DNA of 52,175 nt, taken from contig NZ_VRKW01000021.1 of NCBI RefSeq assembly GCF_009746715.1, positions 1 through 52,175 on the forward strand, read 5' to 3'. The position numbers were made by a program, and so were the translations under genes. Shown one piece after another: positions 16,629 through 26,789 of the stretch (positions within the stretch are counted from its first letter, which is position 1; each line of letters begins with the position of its first letter). Under the pieces are notes generated by a model. It searched no databases. It had not been told where the DNA came from and saw only the letters and a list, made by a program, of their open reading frames with translations. Source of the stretch: Ketobacter sp. MCCC 1A13808. Its GTDB lineage: Bacteria; Pseudomonadota; Gammaproteobacteria; Pseudomonadales; Ketobacteraceae.

Positions 16629-16665
16629 TGAAAGTCCCGTCATTTTAGCAGAGACGGGACTTTCA
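16629..16665 (-). terminator. Strong stem-loop between receptor and FMN dehydrogenase genes
   Basis: Perfect 13-bp arms (TGAAAGTCCCGTC 16629-16641 and GACGGGACTTTCA 16653-16665) with an 11-nt loop, 8 bp after the receptor stop. No long U-tract follows on the minus strand, so it may attenuate transcription or protect the receptor mRNA 3' end. Confidence 0.55.
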
Positions 16666-16672
16666 GGCTCTA

Positions 16673-19006
16673 TTATAGCTGATAAGTGAACGTTAGCATG
16701 GCTCTGGGAGCATCACCGATATAGGTGAAGGCACCGCTGCGATAAGCTGCCAAATAGTAATCTTCATCTGTGACGTTCATCAGATTCAGACGCGCATTCA
16801 GACTATCAGTAATGTCATAGGTCGCAAACAAATCCAATACGGTATAACTCGGAACGGTATAGGAGTAATCACCGATGGCTTCGTTGTATCCGGGTGCAGA
16901 ATCAGGTTGGCCGGCGTACATCTCGCTGGAATACGTGACCACGCCACCAAAGGCAAACTGATCGGTAAACTGATAGCGAAGTTGGAAATAGGCGCTTTCA
17001 TCGGCAAAATTACTCAAAGTCTGGCCAATGGTTTCTACATTGTAAGACTCCGTTATTTCGGCTTCCATAATGGCTACGCCGAACTGCGAGCTAAGGCGCT
17101 CGGTAATATTGCCGGTTAACGATGCTTCAATACCTTTAACTTCATTGGCGCCGGTATTAATTGTGCCGATCGTGGCATAATCGTCACCAACACTCTCCAT
17201 GACATCTTCTTTCTTAATCTGGAAGATAGCCAAAGTAGCCAGTAGCTTCTCTTCCATGACATTCCATTTCGTGCCTAATTCCAGATTAGTCGTCGTTTCA
17301 GGTTTGTTTTCTGTTACCTGAATCGGATCGCCACACAGGCCACCGTATCCACAGTTTCCGCCCAAATCAGACTCGCCACCGTTGATATTGCTCGACGTAC
17401 TCCAGGTAGCATATATATTACCGTGTTCGGTAATATCATAGACAACACCCACATGACCATTCCACAGTCCGTCTGAGTAGCTGTAATCCGTCTGGTCGCC
17501 ATCGTCCCCTGTTAGCGTATTCTGGTAATCGAAATCGTCATAACGAATACCCATGAACACGGACGCCTTTTCCGTCAGATCCACAGTATCCATAACATAG
17601 AGCGATACGGTTTCAACGTTGAAGTCAGAGTCCTGTCTGTCCTTTTCAATAGTACGACCCGTAAAATTATGAATATCAGGCACAATTGCACCGTTGGCAT
17701 CGACAATACAATAGGCTGATCTTTGCGAGCCACCGCGACCGGAAAGTACACAATTAGTTGCGGCGGAATCGGTAACTTTATAGAGGCCATTCTGTACTTT
17801 CAGATCGGAATACTCCATGCCGAATACAAATTGATTGCGAATGCCGTTCGCACTTTCTGTATCTACATAAAAGTTCAATTGATCAGCCAGGTACTCTACT
17901 TCCTGCCACCCCTGGTGGTCACTCAAGCCGATAGTAGGAGTCGGTGGAACGGTAGCCAAATTATCACTTCCGCGAGCACCGGTAACCACGTATCCATTAT
18001 CCGTAGTGCCGTAGCGAATCGAATTCTGCACGCGGAAGTTGTCGCTGACATCGTAATTCATACGAAACGTGAACGTGTCCACGGTGGATTCAAGGAAATC
18101 GGCGTTTTGCAGATAGACAGGGATATCGTCCACCGGCTTGCCACCGTCCGGAAGAATATAGGTGCCCAAATCAGGCTTATCATCTGCCTGCAAATGGTAA
18201 TAATCCGCTATAAAGGAGAGCTTTTCTGTTGCTGTAAACGCGGCAGACAATGCGATACCGGTGCGCTCCCGGTCCGCCGGGCCACGATCAGGTACTTCTT
18301 CTGCAGCACCCAGCACGTTGACACGAACGGCCAGATTATCAGTCAAAACCTGGTTGGTGTCCGCTGTCAGCCGGTAATATTGATCTGTACCAAAGCCACC
18401 CTGCAGCTCAGTAAAATTGTATTCGGTACTGGCTTGCTTGGTAGCACTGTTAACCGCACCACCTGTTGATCCTCGTCCTGCGAATGTGGAGCTGGGACCT
18501 TTGGTCACTTCCACTTGTTCAGTAGCAAAACTCTCACGAATTGTCATCCCCGGATCACGTAAACCGTCAACGAATACATCGCTGCGGGCTTCATGCCCTC
18601 GAATAATATAGCGATCACCGAACGCATTTCCATTCTCACCGGTGCCAAGAGTAATACCGGGCTGAGCCTGCAGTACTTCACGCAAATCAGACCGGCCGGA
18701 ATCCTGAATCTGAGTTTCCGTAATGACCGTAATCGTTTGCGGGGTTTCAGCCAGCGGCTTAACGTGACGCGCATCGCTTGACACTCTGGCTTTATAGGGC
18801 GCACCGGGTTCTGCATAAGGGTTGGTATCAATTGCCCGATCTTCGATCTGCATTTTATCCAGTTCGATAGTATCCTCTTCAGCCATGACCACCGGGCTCA
18901 TGATCAAAGCGGAAATACCCAATGCCAACGTTGTTTTCTGGCCTCTGAACTGATCGCGGGAACGTAAGCTTATAGGTCGCTGCGACCCATTGTTTGGTTT
19001 GGTCAT
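16673..19006 (-). CDS. TonB-dependent catecholate siderophore receptor (Fiu/PiuA-like)
   Basis: 777 residues. A signal peptide (through MSPVVMAEE) precedes the plug domain with a TonB-box-like EDTIELDKMQIE and the classic plug strings TPQTITVITETQIQDSGR, QAQPGITLGTGENGNAFGDR and FVDGLRDPG. A beta-barrel follows, ending in AMLTFTYQL. Plug features match the Fiu/PiuA group of ferric-catecholate receptors. It sits behind exbB-exbD-exbD-tonB and ahead of piuC, the usual partner of this receptor group, so uptake of ferric catecholates or their breakdown products is likely. The spacing to tonB is 19 bp. Confidence 0.85.
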   Translation of the reverse strand: MTKPNNGSQRPISLRSRDQFRGQKTTLALGISALIMSPVVMAEEDTIELDKMQIEDRAIDTNPYAEPGAPYKARVSSDARHVKPLAETPQTITVITETQIQDSGRSDLREVLQAQPGITLGTGENGNAFGDRYIIRGHEARSDVFVDGLRDPGMTIRESFATEQVEVTKGPSSTFAGRGSTGGAVNSATKQASTEYNFTELQGGFGTDQYYRLTADTNQVLTDNLAVRVNVLGAAEEVPDRGPADRERTGIALSAAFTATEKLSFIADYYHLQADDKPDLGTYILPDGGKPVDDIPVYLQNADFLESTVDTFTFRMNYDVSDNFRVQNSIRYGTTDNGYVVTGARGSDNLATVPPTPTIGLSDHQGWQEVEYLADQLNFYVDTESANGIRNQFVFGMEYSDLKVQNGLYKVTDSAATNCVLSGRGGSQRSAYCIVDANGAIVPDIHNFTGRTIEKDRQDSDFNVETVSLYVMDTVDLTEKASVFMGIRYDDFDYQNTLTGDDGDQTDYSYSDGLWNGHVGVVYDITEHGNIYATWSTSSNINGGESDLGGNCGYGGLCGDPIQVTENKPETTTNLELGTKWNVMEEKLLATLAIFQIKKEDVMESVGDDYATIGTINTGANEVKGIEASLTGNITERLSSQFGVAIMEAEITESYNVETIGQTLSNFADESAYFQLRYQFTDQFAFGGVVTYSSEMYAGQPDSAPGYNEAIGDYSYTVPSYTVLDLFATYDITDSLNARLNLMNVTDEDYYLAAYRSGAFTYIGDAPRAMLTFTYQL

Positions 19007-19025
19007 TTATTTAACTCCTGAATGT

Positions 19026-19847
19026 TTACTTGGTTATGAGCGAATATTCGATAGGTATGGCAAGTGACAACGAGTCACGGCCCATGGAATCGGGAATCGG
19101 AGGTAAAGGATTGGCTTTTACCAACATATCCAGAGCTGCCTTATCCAATAATGGGTAACCTGAACTTGTTTTAATTTCAGACGCTGTTACTTCGCCTTTT
19201 TTATTTATGGAAAATTTTAAAACCACAACACCCTGCTGTTTTTCTTTTTTTACTTCCGCCGGATAATCTTTGTATTCGTTGAGTCTGGCCATTAAAACGT
19301 TAAAGTAACTTTTAGCGTCCCCTTTTTTGCCACCTGATCTCGAGGTATTTCTGGATCCGGTTCCTTTCACCATCGCTTTTGTCGTTTCTTTCTGGTCACT
19401 CTGCTCTGCCGTTTCCGGCTGCTCGGGCGCAGTCTCGGGCTCAGCTTCAACGGTTTCTTCCGGCTCTGTGTTTGGTTCCGGTTTTTCTTCCGGCAGCTCA
19501 GTAGGAACGACCACGTTTAACACTTCAGGCGTAGGCTCTGAAACTTTTGCAACCGCTATCGGCGCCACCACTTCTTTCTTTACCACCGGTTTGGGCACTG
19601 CCTTTTTTACCACTTTTTCTGGTTCAACCGGTTCCGGTTCTACTGGTTCGGGCTCAACTTTTTCAGCGACCTTTTCCACCTGCTCCTGATAGCCGCCAAT
19701 TTGTCCCAGCCCCACTTCTAAACCGCTTTCTCCTATATCCTGCGCCTGACTAACACCCGACATGGGGGGATCGCCAAATACGGCAAGTGCAGCAGCATGC
19801 AGACCGAGGGACGCAGTAATCGCAATAACCCACTGATACCAGGACAT
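19026..19847 (-). CDS. tonB: TonB-type energy transducer
   Basis: 273 residues. N-terminal membrane anchor ([19 protein letters not shown]), then a long Pro/Glu/Val-rich spacer with [13 protein letters not shown] repeats. A C-terminal TonB domain has [18 protein letters not shown] and [18 protein letters not shown]. It transmits ExbB/ExbD proton-motive energy to the outer-membrane receptor encoded next to it. Starts 3 bp before the exbD stop; part of the iron operon. Confidence 0.9.
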   Translation of the reverse strand: MSWYQWVIAITASLGLHAAALAVFGDPPMSGVSQAQDIGESGLEVGLGQIGGYQEQVEKVAEKVEPEPVEPEPVEPEKVVKKAVPKPVVKKEVVAPIAVAKVSEPTPEVLNVVVPTELPEEKPEPNTEPEETVEAEPETAPEQPETAEQSDQKETTKAMVKGTGSRNTSRSGGKKGDAKSYFNVLMARLNEYKDYPAEVKKEKQQGVVVLKFSINKKGEVTASEIKTSSGYPLLDKAALDMLVKANPLPPIPDSMGRDSLSLAIPIEYSLITK

Positions 19848-19850
19848 ACT

Positions 19851-20258
19851 CTAAACCCCACGCTTGCTATAAAGCGTGATGTGAGTAATTCCCTGCTCAC
19901 GTAGCACATTGAAAAGCTCGTCGATATCCTGAGCGTGAATAGTATGATCTGCCTTCACTGCGACCGACTGGTGTTGAACATCGGGCAGTAGACTGAGTGA
20001 CTCGGGTAACGAGTCAAGAGCGACGGATTCACCATTTAACGAAATTTTAAGATCGCTATCCATCTCCACAAGGACCTGCGGCCTGACCAGTGGTTTCTCA
20101 CTTTTGGATTCGGGCGGTACAATATGCTGATTTTGACTTTGGCGTATTTGCCCGGCGATCATAAAGAATATCAACAACAAGAAAACGATATTGATCAACG
20201 GAATCAGTTGCTCATCCATGGAACGGGCTTTATGCCGGCGGCTCTTGAGTATGTCCAT
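19851..20258 (-). CDS. exbD: ExbD-family biopolymer transport protein lacking the channel Asp
   Basis: 135 residues with one TM helix near the N-terminus and a periplasmic domain, as in ExbD. In the helix start, PLINIVFLLLIFFMIAG, Asn23 occupies the position of the essential ExbD aspartate (PFIDVM in E. coli). The neighbouring paralog at 20274-20699 keeps Asp. It is the second of two tandem exbD genes between exbB and tonB. Probably a structural partner in an ExbB/ExbD/ExbD' complex rather than a second proton path. Confidence 0.8.
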   Translation of the reverse strand: MDILKSRRHKARSMDEQLIPLINIVFLLLIFFMIAGQIRQSQNQHIVPPESKSEKPLVRPQVLVEMDSDLKISLNGESVALDSLPESLSLLPDVQHQSVAVKADHTIHAQDIDELFNVLREQGITHITLYSKRGV

Positions 20259-20273
20259 GTTAAGTCCCTCCGC

Positions 20274-20699
20274 TCACTGTTGGGATGAACCGGGTAGCGC
20301 CATAACACCGCCCAAAGTGACAGAGCTGACACCCAATTGTTTAAGCGCCTCCAGAGTGCTCACCATGCTTTGCACCGTGGCTTCCGGCTCAGACAGAATA
20401 ACCAGCGATTGCTCTGCGGAGAAATTGGCAACGTGCTCGGGCTTCAAATCAAGATAATGGGGAACTGAAAAAGTTGACCCTTTCAAACGTAACGAACTAT
20501 CCGAACCCAGAATAATAATCTGTGGCTGTTTCTTTTCTATGGATTCGACCGCAACCGGGGCATCAAAATCAACCGCATTCCAACGATTGAAGCTGGAGCT
20601 GAGCATGAAGAACATCAGCAGGATAAACACGACGTCGATTAATGCAGTAAGGCCGATGCTACGACGACGAGGTATAAAAACTAACGAGTCCGAATCCAC
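20274..20699 (-). CDS. exbD: ExbD-family biopolymer transport protein (Asp retained)
   Basis: 141 residues; one TM helix with TALIDVVFILLMFFMLSSS, so Asp22 at the proton-channel site is present. The C-terminal periplasmic domain follows. It starts 3 bp after exbB, which implies tight coupling, and it is followed 15 bp later by the Asp-less paralog. Works with ExbB and TonB in the inner membrane. Confidence 0.85.
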   Translation of the reverse strand: MDSDSLVFIPRRRSIGLTALIDVVFILLMFFMLSSSFNRWNAVDFDAPVAVESIEKKQPQIIILGSDSSLRLKGSTFSVPHYLDLKPEHVANFSAEQSLVILSEPEATVQSMVSTLEALKQLGVSSVTLGGVMALPGSSQQ

Positions 20700-20702
20700 G
20701 GC

Positions 20703-21365
20703 TCAGGCTGCCTTTGCGCGATGTGCAGGCTGCATCAACGGCGTTGCAGAAAGAATAAGGAAAGTCCGGTCGATATCGTTTTGTAATGTAGCGGCGCGTA
20801 GCTCTACCCGTCTTTCGAACCAGCTATGCACCATCGAAACCGGAATTGCCACCGCAAGACCGACCGCAGTCGTTAATAAAGCTTGCCAGATACCACCGGA
20901 CAGAATAGACGGATTAACCTGGCTGCCGGCCGCTTCCAAAGCCTGAAAGGCTTCGATCATTCCCAGAACCGTGCCGAATAAACCCAATAAAGGGGCTGTA
21001 GTAGCAATAACTTCCAGCACCCTCAGAAAACCGGACAGCTTGTCGATTGCAGCGCGAGCCAAACGAATTGACTCGACTTTTACGACTGAAAGGTCGACAG
21101 ATTGAGCATCGGCCAGCGTTAATGTCTGCGATAACAAAGCGGCACGATCGTCTTTATGCGCCTCCAACGACTTTAACGCCTTACTTCTGTCACCACTCTG
21201 GAGCGCTTGAATAAACTCCTCAATCTGCGCATCACCTGACCAGCGATTCACCATAAATTGGAATGATTTCAATAATATAACGGCAAGCGCGACAACCGAC
21301 ATCGCCCCCAATACGGAGACCACGAAACCACCCTGAGACAACAGTTCAACGCTACTACCCAACAT
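20703..21365 (-). CDS. exbB: ExbB/TolQ-type proton channel protein
   Basis: 220 residues of the MotA/TolQ/ExbB family. TM1 is near the N-terminus (GGFVVSVLGAMSVVALAVILL), followed by a cytoplasmic loop and TM2/TM3 with ATTAPLLGLFGTVLGMIEAF and ALLTTAVGLAVAIPVSM, the conserved ExbB signatures. First gene of the exbB-exbD-exbD-tonB-receptor unit. The leader contains a Fur-like inverted repeat and a second palindrome. Confidence 0.9.
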   Translation of the reverse strand: MLGSSVELLSQGGFVVSVLGAMSVVALAVILLKSFQFMVNRWSGDAQIEEFIQALQSGDRSKALKSLEAHKDDRAALLSQTLTLADAQSVDLSVVKVESIRLARAAIDKLSGFLRVLEVIATTAPLLGLFGTVLGMIEAFQALEAAGSQVNPSILSGGIWQALLTTAVGLAVAIPVSMVHSWFERRVELRAATLQNDIDRTFLILSATPLMQPAHRAKAA

Positions 21366-21396
21366 AATTAACTACCAGCACTTTAGAAAATGTATA

Positions 21397-21425
21397 AATT
21401 GCAAACGATTACGCGTCTGCAATTT
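21397..21425. promoter_or_regulatory. Palindrome in the exbB leader
   Basis: AAATTGCA (21397-21404) and TGCAATTT (21418-21425) are perfect inverted arms around a 13-bp spacer, 32 bp upstream of the exbB ATG. It may be a binding site for a regulator other than Fur. Confidence 0.4.
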
Positions 21426-21437
21426 AAATCTAAATGC

Positions 21438-21456
21438 TAATAATTTTCAATCATTA
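21438..21456. promoter_or_regulatory. Candidate Fur box upstream of exbB
   Basis: On the minus strand TAATGATT-GAA-AATTATTA is an 8-bp inverted repeat with one mismatch. It resembles the AT-rich 19-bp Fur box but is not a close match to GATAATGATAATCATTATC. The function of the operon (iron) makes Fur control likely. Confidence 0.4.
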
Positions 21457-21496
21457 ATTTGAACTTTAAATGAACACAGGGGTCGATTTCTGCAAT

Positions 21497-22510
21497 TTAT
21501 TGGTATCCGGCACGATCCATTAGCTTGATTGCCTCACCTTGGCGTGCACCGGCGACGTCTACCTCAAGCTTGTCAGCTTTGAATTTACCCCAGGACTTAA
21601 CAATCGGGTCGAGCTTGGTGGCATCGTTCACCGGAAACTCCATGTTGATACCTGCAAATACTTCCTGTGCTCGCCGTTTTGCCAACCATTCAAGAAAGGC
21701 CTGAGCGGCCTGAGGCCGTTTGGCGTGGGTTGTGATTCCCGCACCGGAAATATTGACATGAACACCGGTCGTTTTTTGGTTAGCCCAGAATAATTTTACT
21801 GGAATATCGGGGTTAGCGTATTGCGCGCGGCCATAATAATAGGTGTTTACGATGCCGACATCGCACTGCCCGGCCGCTATGGCATCAATTAAAGCAGAGT
21901 CATTGGCGAAGACGGGTGCGGCTAAATTGCTGACCCAGCCCTTGACGATCTGCTCTGTTTTCGGTTCTCCGTGACGCTCTATCATGGTCGCTATTAGAGA
22001 TTGGTTATACACTTTCTTCGATGTTCGCAGGCACAAGCGCTTTTTCCACTTGGCATCCGCCAGGTCCTCATAAGTCGATAGATCTTCTGCTTTAACCCGT
22101 TCGCTGGAGTACACTATCGTCCTGGCACGAACAGACAAGCCGAACCATCTGTTTTCCGGATCCTGGTATTGATCAGGTACGATATGTTCCAATGGCCTGG
22201 ACTTTATAGGTCGCAGCAACCCCATCTGAGCTGCTTGCCATAAATTACCGGCATCGACGGTGATAAGCATGTCAGCAGGCGTGCGTTCACCTTCTGCCTT
22301 GAGACGGGCCATCAACGGCCCTTCGCCGTCGGTCAGGTAGGTGATCTTGGTACCGGTTTCTTTGGTGTACAGGTCGAACAAGGGTTTTAACAGGCTTTCG
22401 CTACGGGCGGTGTAAACCACCACTTCTGCATCCGCTTGAACCTGACCACATGACAATAAGGTAACTACGACTAAGAGAGCTCTGAGCCGGGTAATTCTGA
22501 AAAAATGCAT
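21497..22510 (-). CDS. Fe(III) ABC transporter periplasmic binding protein (FbpA/FutA-like)
   Basis: 337 residues. A signal peptide ([16 protein letters not shown]) is followed by [30 protein letters not shown] and a [10 protein letters not shown] segment that carries the paired Tyr ligands of FutA-type iron binders. No permease or ATPase gene is adjacent, so its ABC partners lie elsewhere. Same strand as exbB, 131 bp upstream of it; on the other side it is divergent from the ABC exporter. A partial Fur-like core (ATGATAAT) is present upstream. Confidence 0.85.
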   Translation of the reverse strand: MHFFRITRLRALLVVVTLLSCGQVQADAEVVVYTARSESLLKPLFDLYTKETGTKITYLTDGEGPLMARLKAEGERTPADMLITVDAGNLWQAAQMGLLRPIKSRPLEHIVPDQYQDPENRWFGLSVRARTIVYSSERVKAEDLSTYEDLADAKWKKRLCLRTSKKVYNQSLIATMIERHGEPKTEQIVKGWVSNLAAPVFANDSALIDAIAAGQCDVGIVNTYYYGRAQYANPDIPVKLFWANQKTTGVHVNISGAGITTHAKRPQAAQAFLEWLAKRRAQEVFAGINMEFPVNDATKLDPIVKSWGKFKADKLEVDVAGARQGEAIKLMDRAGYQ

Positions 22511-22698
22511 TCTAATCCCCTTTAATCTATATATTAACGCGCAGATGATAATACCCAGTATGAATTTGATGAAGGGGTTTTTTCTGATTTTGCTGGCAGC
22601 CTCATCCGAATCCAGGAACCATAACGAACAGATTTAATGATTGAATTGGCTGATACCGTTACCACCACAGAACGCTTAACTTTCAAAAGGACCAAAAT

Positions 22699-24456
22699 TT
22701 GGAACGCACCCGATGGCAATTCGTCAAACTGGCTGGACAATTCCTCACGCCCTATAAACCACAACTGTTTTATGCACTGATTGCGCTTACCTGTACCGCC
22801 GCTATCACCCTTTCTATCGGACAGGGAGTCCGTCTGTTGATCGACCACGGTATTGCGACGGCCTCTGCCCGGTTACTTGAGCACTATGTGTTGGTCTTTC
22901 TGGGTATGGTGATCGCACTGGCCGTTGCGACTTTTACCCGCTACTACTGGGTATCCTGGTTAGGCGAACGGGTGGTAGCCGACATTAGAATCCGCGTCTT
23001 TAATCATTTGCTAGACCTTCACCCCGCCTTTTTCGAACACAATCGGGCACTGGAAATTCAGTCACGCCTGACCGCCGATACGATATTACTGCAAACCGTA
23101 ATCGGTTCGTCATTCTCCATTGCACTGCGTAATATTATTATGATGATCGGCGGTATCGTGTGGTTGTTTATCACTAACCCGAAACTGACCGCCATTGTTA
23201 TAATTGCGGTCCCGCTTGTAATCGCACCGATTCTGGTTTTCGGTCGCCGGGTGCGCAATCTTTCCCGCAAAACACAGGACAAAGTCGCCGGTGTGGGAGC
23301 CTACGTAGGCGAGATACTGAGCCAGATTAAAATCGTACAGGCTTACAACCACCAACCGCACGATCGCAACCGGTTCGGTGAATATGCAGAAGACGCATTT
23401 AACGTAGCCAAGCAACGAAATATTCAACGCGGGCTGCTGATTACTGTGGTAATCGTGCTGGTTCTTGGGGCGGTGGGTGTCATGCTTTGGGTGGGGGGCC
23501 TGGATGTCATCGAGGGTAGGATCACCGGCGGCGAATTGGCTGCGTTTGTTTTTTACAGCGTCATCGTCGGAAATGCCGTTTCCTCTATTTCGGAAATAAT
23601 AGGAGAGCTGCAACGGGCAGCCGGCGCCACACAAAGAATCGTTGAACTACTCCATTCCGGCTCACTTATAGAATCCCCAACCCGTCCTGCAAAGTTAATC
23701 CGTCCGGTCAATGGTCGCATTGACATTGATTCACTCAAATTTACCTATCCGTCCCGAGTCCACTCCCCTGCACTGGATAAGCTGACTTTACATGTTCGTG
23801 CCGGGGAAACCCTGGCACTGGTGGGCCCCTCCGGTGCAGGAAAATCCACATTGTTTGATTTATTGCTTCGCTTTGCCGATTGTACCGAAGGCTCCATCAA
23901 ACTTGATGGCGTGGACATTCGGACACTGGAACTGCACGAACTTCGCGGGTGTTTCGCCCTGGTTTCGCAAACCCCCAGCCTGTTTTATGGCAGCATCTCT
24001 GAAAATCTAAAATACGCCAAACCGGACGCCACCGATGCACAGATCGTGGACGCGGCGAAAGCGGCTCATGCGGACGAATTTATTGTGGCACTACCCGACG
24101 GATATGAAACGCGCTTGGGAGACGCTGGCATCGGTTTATCCGGCGGACAGAAGCAACGATTAGCAATCGCGAGAGCGATATTGGCAGATCGACCAATCCT
24201 GTTGCTGGATGAAGCCACCAGCGCGCTGGATGCGCAAAGTGAATTCTGGGTGCAGCAGGCACTTGAAAAGCTAATGATCGGCAGAACCACCCTGGTTATC
24301 GCCCATCGGCTGGCTACGGTCAAGAATGCGGACAGGATCGCGGTGCTGAATCACGGAACGCTGGAGGCATTGGGTACCCACCAGGAATTAATGCAGAAAA
24401 GCGCACTTTACCACCGCCTGGCTTCGCTTCAGTTCAAGTACACTGAAGACCAATGA
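22699..24456 (+). CDS. MsbA-like ABC exporter half-transporter
   Basis: 585 residues: N-terminal six-TM exporter domain and C-terminal ATPase. Walker A GPSGAGKST near residue 376, signature LSGGQKQR near 481, Walker B ILLLDEATSALD near 500 and H-loop IAHR. The start is TTG at 22699, supported by AAGGA 8 bp upstream. Homodimeric lipid or drug exporter; substrate unknown. It is alone, ending at a convergent terminator with the CocE gene. Confidence 0.85.
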   Translation: MERTRWQFVKLAGQFLTPYKPQLFYALIALTCTAAITLSIGQGVRLLIDHGIATASARLLEHYVLVFLGMVIALAVATFTRYYWVSWLGERVVADIRIRVFNHLLDLHPAFFEHNRALEIQSRLTADTILLQTVIGSSFSIALRNIIMMIGGIVWLFITNPKLTAIVIIAVPLVIAPILVFGRRVRNLSRKTQDKVAGVGAYVGEILSQIKIVQAYNHQPHDRNRFGEYAEDAFNVAKQRNIQRGLLITVVIVLVLGAVGVMLWVGGLDVIEGRITGGELAAFVFYSVIVGNAVSSISEIIGELQRAAGATQRIVELLHSGSLIESPTRPAKLIRPVNGRIDIDSLKFTYPSRVHSPALDKLTLHVRAGETLALVGPSGAGKSTLFDLLLRFADCTEGSIKLDGVDIRTLELHELRGCFALVSQTPSLFYGSISENLKYAKPDATDAQIVDAAKAAHADEFIVALPDGYETRLGDAGIGLSGGQKQRLAIARAILADRPILLLDEATSALDAQSEFWVQQALEKLMIGRTTLVIAHRLATVKNADRIAVLNHGTLEALGTHQELMQKSALYHRLASLQFKYTEDQ

Positions 24457-24475
24457 GCGCTGAAGAACAATAAAC

Positions 24476-24497
24476 GGGGAGCAGCTAAGCTGCCCCC
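24476..24497. terminator. Convergent stem-loop between ABC exporter and CocE genes
   Basis: GGGGAGCAGC-TAA-GCTGCCCCC forms a GC-rich hairpin with one bulged A, 19 bp after the ABC exporter stop and 13 bp from the end of the opposite gene. Probably works for both strands. Confidence 0.5.
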
Positions 24498-24510
24498 TCG
24501 TACTGTTACA

Positions 24511-26589
24511 TTAATTCAGCTCGCTAACGGGCACAGACAGCAGCACCACGCTGGACGGGTATTCTGCGCTGTTATGAATGGAAGTCACACCGTCCCGCGC
24601 CAGTTCCCGCCGGGGAAGATTCAATATACCCTGTGCCTGATTGCTCGGACTGATCGACACCCGCAACTTGTTACCCTTGCGAATCAGCGCGCTGGTAGGA
24701 AACACTTCAACGTGCATTTTTACCACTTCCCCTGGAACCAATAACTGCTCCGTCGATTGAGTAAAGTAGTGATAGGGTTGCACCATCTCTCCATACAGAT
24801 ATCTGGAACGGCTTTCGTCCAACGCCCGGGCCGATGCCAGCAGTAAACCATTGGATAACGGTATAACCCGCCCTTGCGGCGTAACTTCATCAATTCGCAC
24901 AGAAACAACCGCATCTCTTGCTGTACTGGAAACAAACAGATCAGCCTGAATCGGCCCGTTGATATAGTAAGCTTCCGTCATTGCTTCCGTTTCATAATTT
25001 AACGCCTCTCGTTCAAGCTGCGCCGTATCCCGAAAGCATTTTGGCGACCTGGCTATACCCGCAGAACCCAAGGTCCACTGCACATAGCTGGGTGAACATC
25101 GGGTGCCATCGTTCAAGGTGAAATCCAGGTGTACAAACCCACCATCAGCACTTTTTCCATAATCATATCCGGCGAATTCCGGTTGCGTCATAACGCGGGT
25201 AGTTTCCTGGTCAAAAGGTGCCTGCTGGTTCAGGCTGCCATCACCGTGTAAGTACCAACGATCCGGTTCTGCAGCTGGGTGCGGCCAATCAGTGGTGCTG
25301 GCAAAACCCTGCCAGTTTCCGTTTTTATAGCCTTTGACGTATTGAGTCACCGCGGGTATGCGCTCTGTGCCCGAATCCATACCCTTCAAATGCTTATCGA
25401 ACCATTGCAGCACTAAATTCAAAATGGGGTCAGTTTTCTCTGTCCCGGGCAATGCCTGCATGAAATGCCCTATGTGGTCACCGTTGAATATCATCAAGCG
25501 TGCATCCACCCGGTCTTTTAATGCTTCGTATATCAGTGGTTCGTCGCGTTGAAAAATGTCATCCAGCGCCCCCATGATAAAGGTCGGCGCCTGGATACGA
25601 TCAATATTCTCAATGGGAGAACGAACCCGCCAGAACTCGCCATCGTAGGAAAACACCGGATCTCCATTAATCGCTTTTTCAATTACCGGCAGATAGTAGT
25701 GGTCAACCTGGTCAACATGCCGTTGCGTGGACCCCATAATGATATCCATCAATTCGGGGTGTAGTAACATCGTGATTAAATTCTGGGTAGAAGTTAAATG
25801 GGTGAGCGTCATCCAGGTGCTCATAAACACGCCGTTCAGGATGCCACCGGTGCCTACCGTGCCTCTTAAGGGGTCACCCATGGGGACGCTGGCAAAAATG
25901 GCTTTAATATCATCCGGGCGTTGCTGCGCTGTAAACAATGAAGTAATGGCCATATACGATGCTCCGGCCACGCCAATGTCTCCGTTTGCCCACGCCTGTT
26001 GCTGGATCCAGTCCACAACATCACCATAACCGGACTGCTCCTCTTCACCGAGCATCTCCCATCCGCCTTCTGAGGTGCCGCCACCAATTACGTCCACTGC
26101 CACCATTGCGTAGCCACGCCTCACCATAAAGGGATCGGGTGCCCCCAACAACACACCACCGGGCAAAGGCATTAGGGACATTAATCCGATGTTATACGCG
26201 CTTTGAATCAAAATCACCGGGAAAGGGCCTTCCGCTGGCGTACCATCTTCGTTAGCTGGCAACGTTACCCTTACGCCCATTCTATGTCCGCTGGTACTAT
26301 CGATATACTGCAACGGCGCGGTCTTGATTCTGGGATAGTCTGGGATGCGAGTATAGGCACCGGTCGGAGCTTCCTCAGGTGCACTATCGGTGGCCCCAGC
26401 TTCGCCGGTCGAAGGCGATTCGGTAAAATCGATATCTTCAGTCTGGCTTTCTATAGTTCGGGTATTGACTGCACTTTCTTCCGCGACGGAACGGCTGCCG
26501 CCACAACCTGATATATTTATTAATACGCCAACGACAACTAACATTCCGATTCGTAACGCGCGGCGATTTGGGTTTAATAACTTAATCAC
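24511..26589 (-). CDS. CocE/NonD-family hydrolase lipoprotein (X-Pro dipeptidyl-peptidase S15 type)
   Basis: 692 residues. Lipobox NISGC places the lipid-anchored Cys at 29. The S15/CocE alpha/beta-hydrolase domain has GYAMVAVDVIGGGTSEGG, the nucleophile elbow GVAGASYMA (Ser211), an Asp in GALDDI and a His in GDHIGHF. The C-terminal jelly-roll domain follows (LRVSISPSNQAQG). Likely an envelope esterase or peptidase; substrate unknown. Monocistronic. Confidence 0.8.
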   Translation of the reverse strand: MIKLLNPNRRALRIGMLVVVGVLINISGCGGSRSVAEESAVNTRTIESQTEDIDFTESPSTGEAGATDSAPEEAPTGAYTRIPDYPRIKTAPLQYIDSTSGHRMGVRVTLPANEDGTPAEGPFPVILIQSAYNIGLMSLMPLPGGVLLGAPDPFMVRRGYAMVAVDVIGGGTSEGGWEMLGEEEQSGYGDVVDWIQQQAWANGDIGVAGASYMAITSLFTAQQRPDDIKAIFASVPMGDPLRGTVGTGGILNGVFMSTWMTLTHLTSTQNLITMLLHPELMDIIMGSTQRHVDQVDHYYLPVIEKAINGDPVFSYDGEFWRVRSPIENIDRIQAPTFIMGALDDIFQRDEPLIYEALKDRVDARLMIFNGDHIGHFMQALPGTEKTDPILNLVLQWFDKHLKGMDSGTERIPAVTQYVKGYKNGNWQGFASTTDWPHPAAEPDRWYLHGDGSLNQQAPFDQETTRVMTQPEFAGYDYGKSADGGFVHLDFTLNDGTRCSPSYVQWTLGSAGIARSPKCFRDTAQLEREALNYETEAMTEAYYINGPIQADLFVSSTARDAVVSVRIDEVTPQGRVIPLSNGLLLASARALDESRSRYLYGEMVQPYHYFTQSTEQLLVPGEVVKMHVEVFPTSALIRKGNKLRVSISPSNQAQGILNLPRRELARDGVTSIHNSAEYPSSVVLLSVPVSELN

Positions 26590-26760
26590 AACAGATGCTC
26601 CCTTCTATTTATTTTTATTTTTATGGCAACCAACAATTAACCGACATTGTATCTGGTTTTCATCTTGCCTGAATTGGCCTTAAAACACACCTCTCTGACT
26701 GTTTATGCAAGGCATTGTAATGGTCAATAAAATAGTAATTTATCAGGATACAACATGGAA

Positions 26761-26789
26761 AACACCATCCCGAAGATGGAGATGGTGTT
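26761..26789 (-). terminator. Stem-loop downstream of the RND pump operon
   Basis: AACACCATC (26761-26769) and GATGGTGTT (26781-26789) pair. On the minus strand the hairpin runs into TTTTCC, about 85 bp after the pump stop. Plausible intrinsic terminator. Confidence 0.45.
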
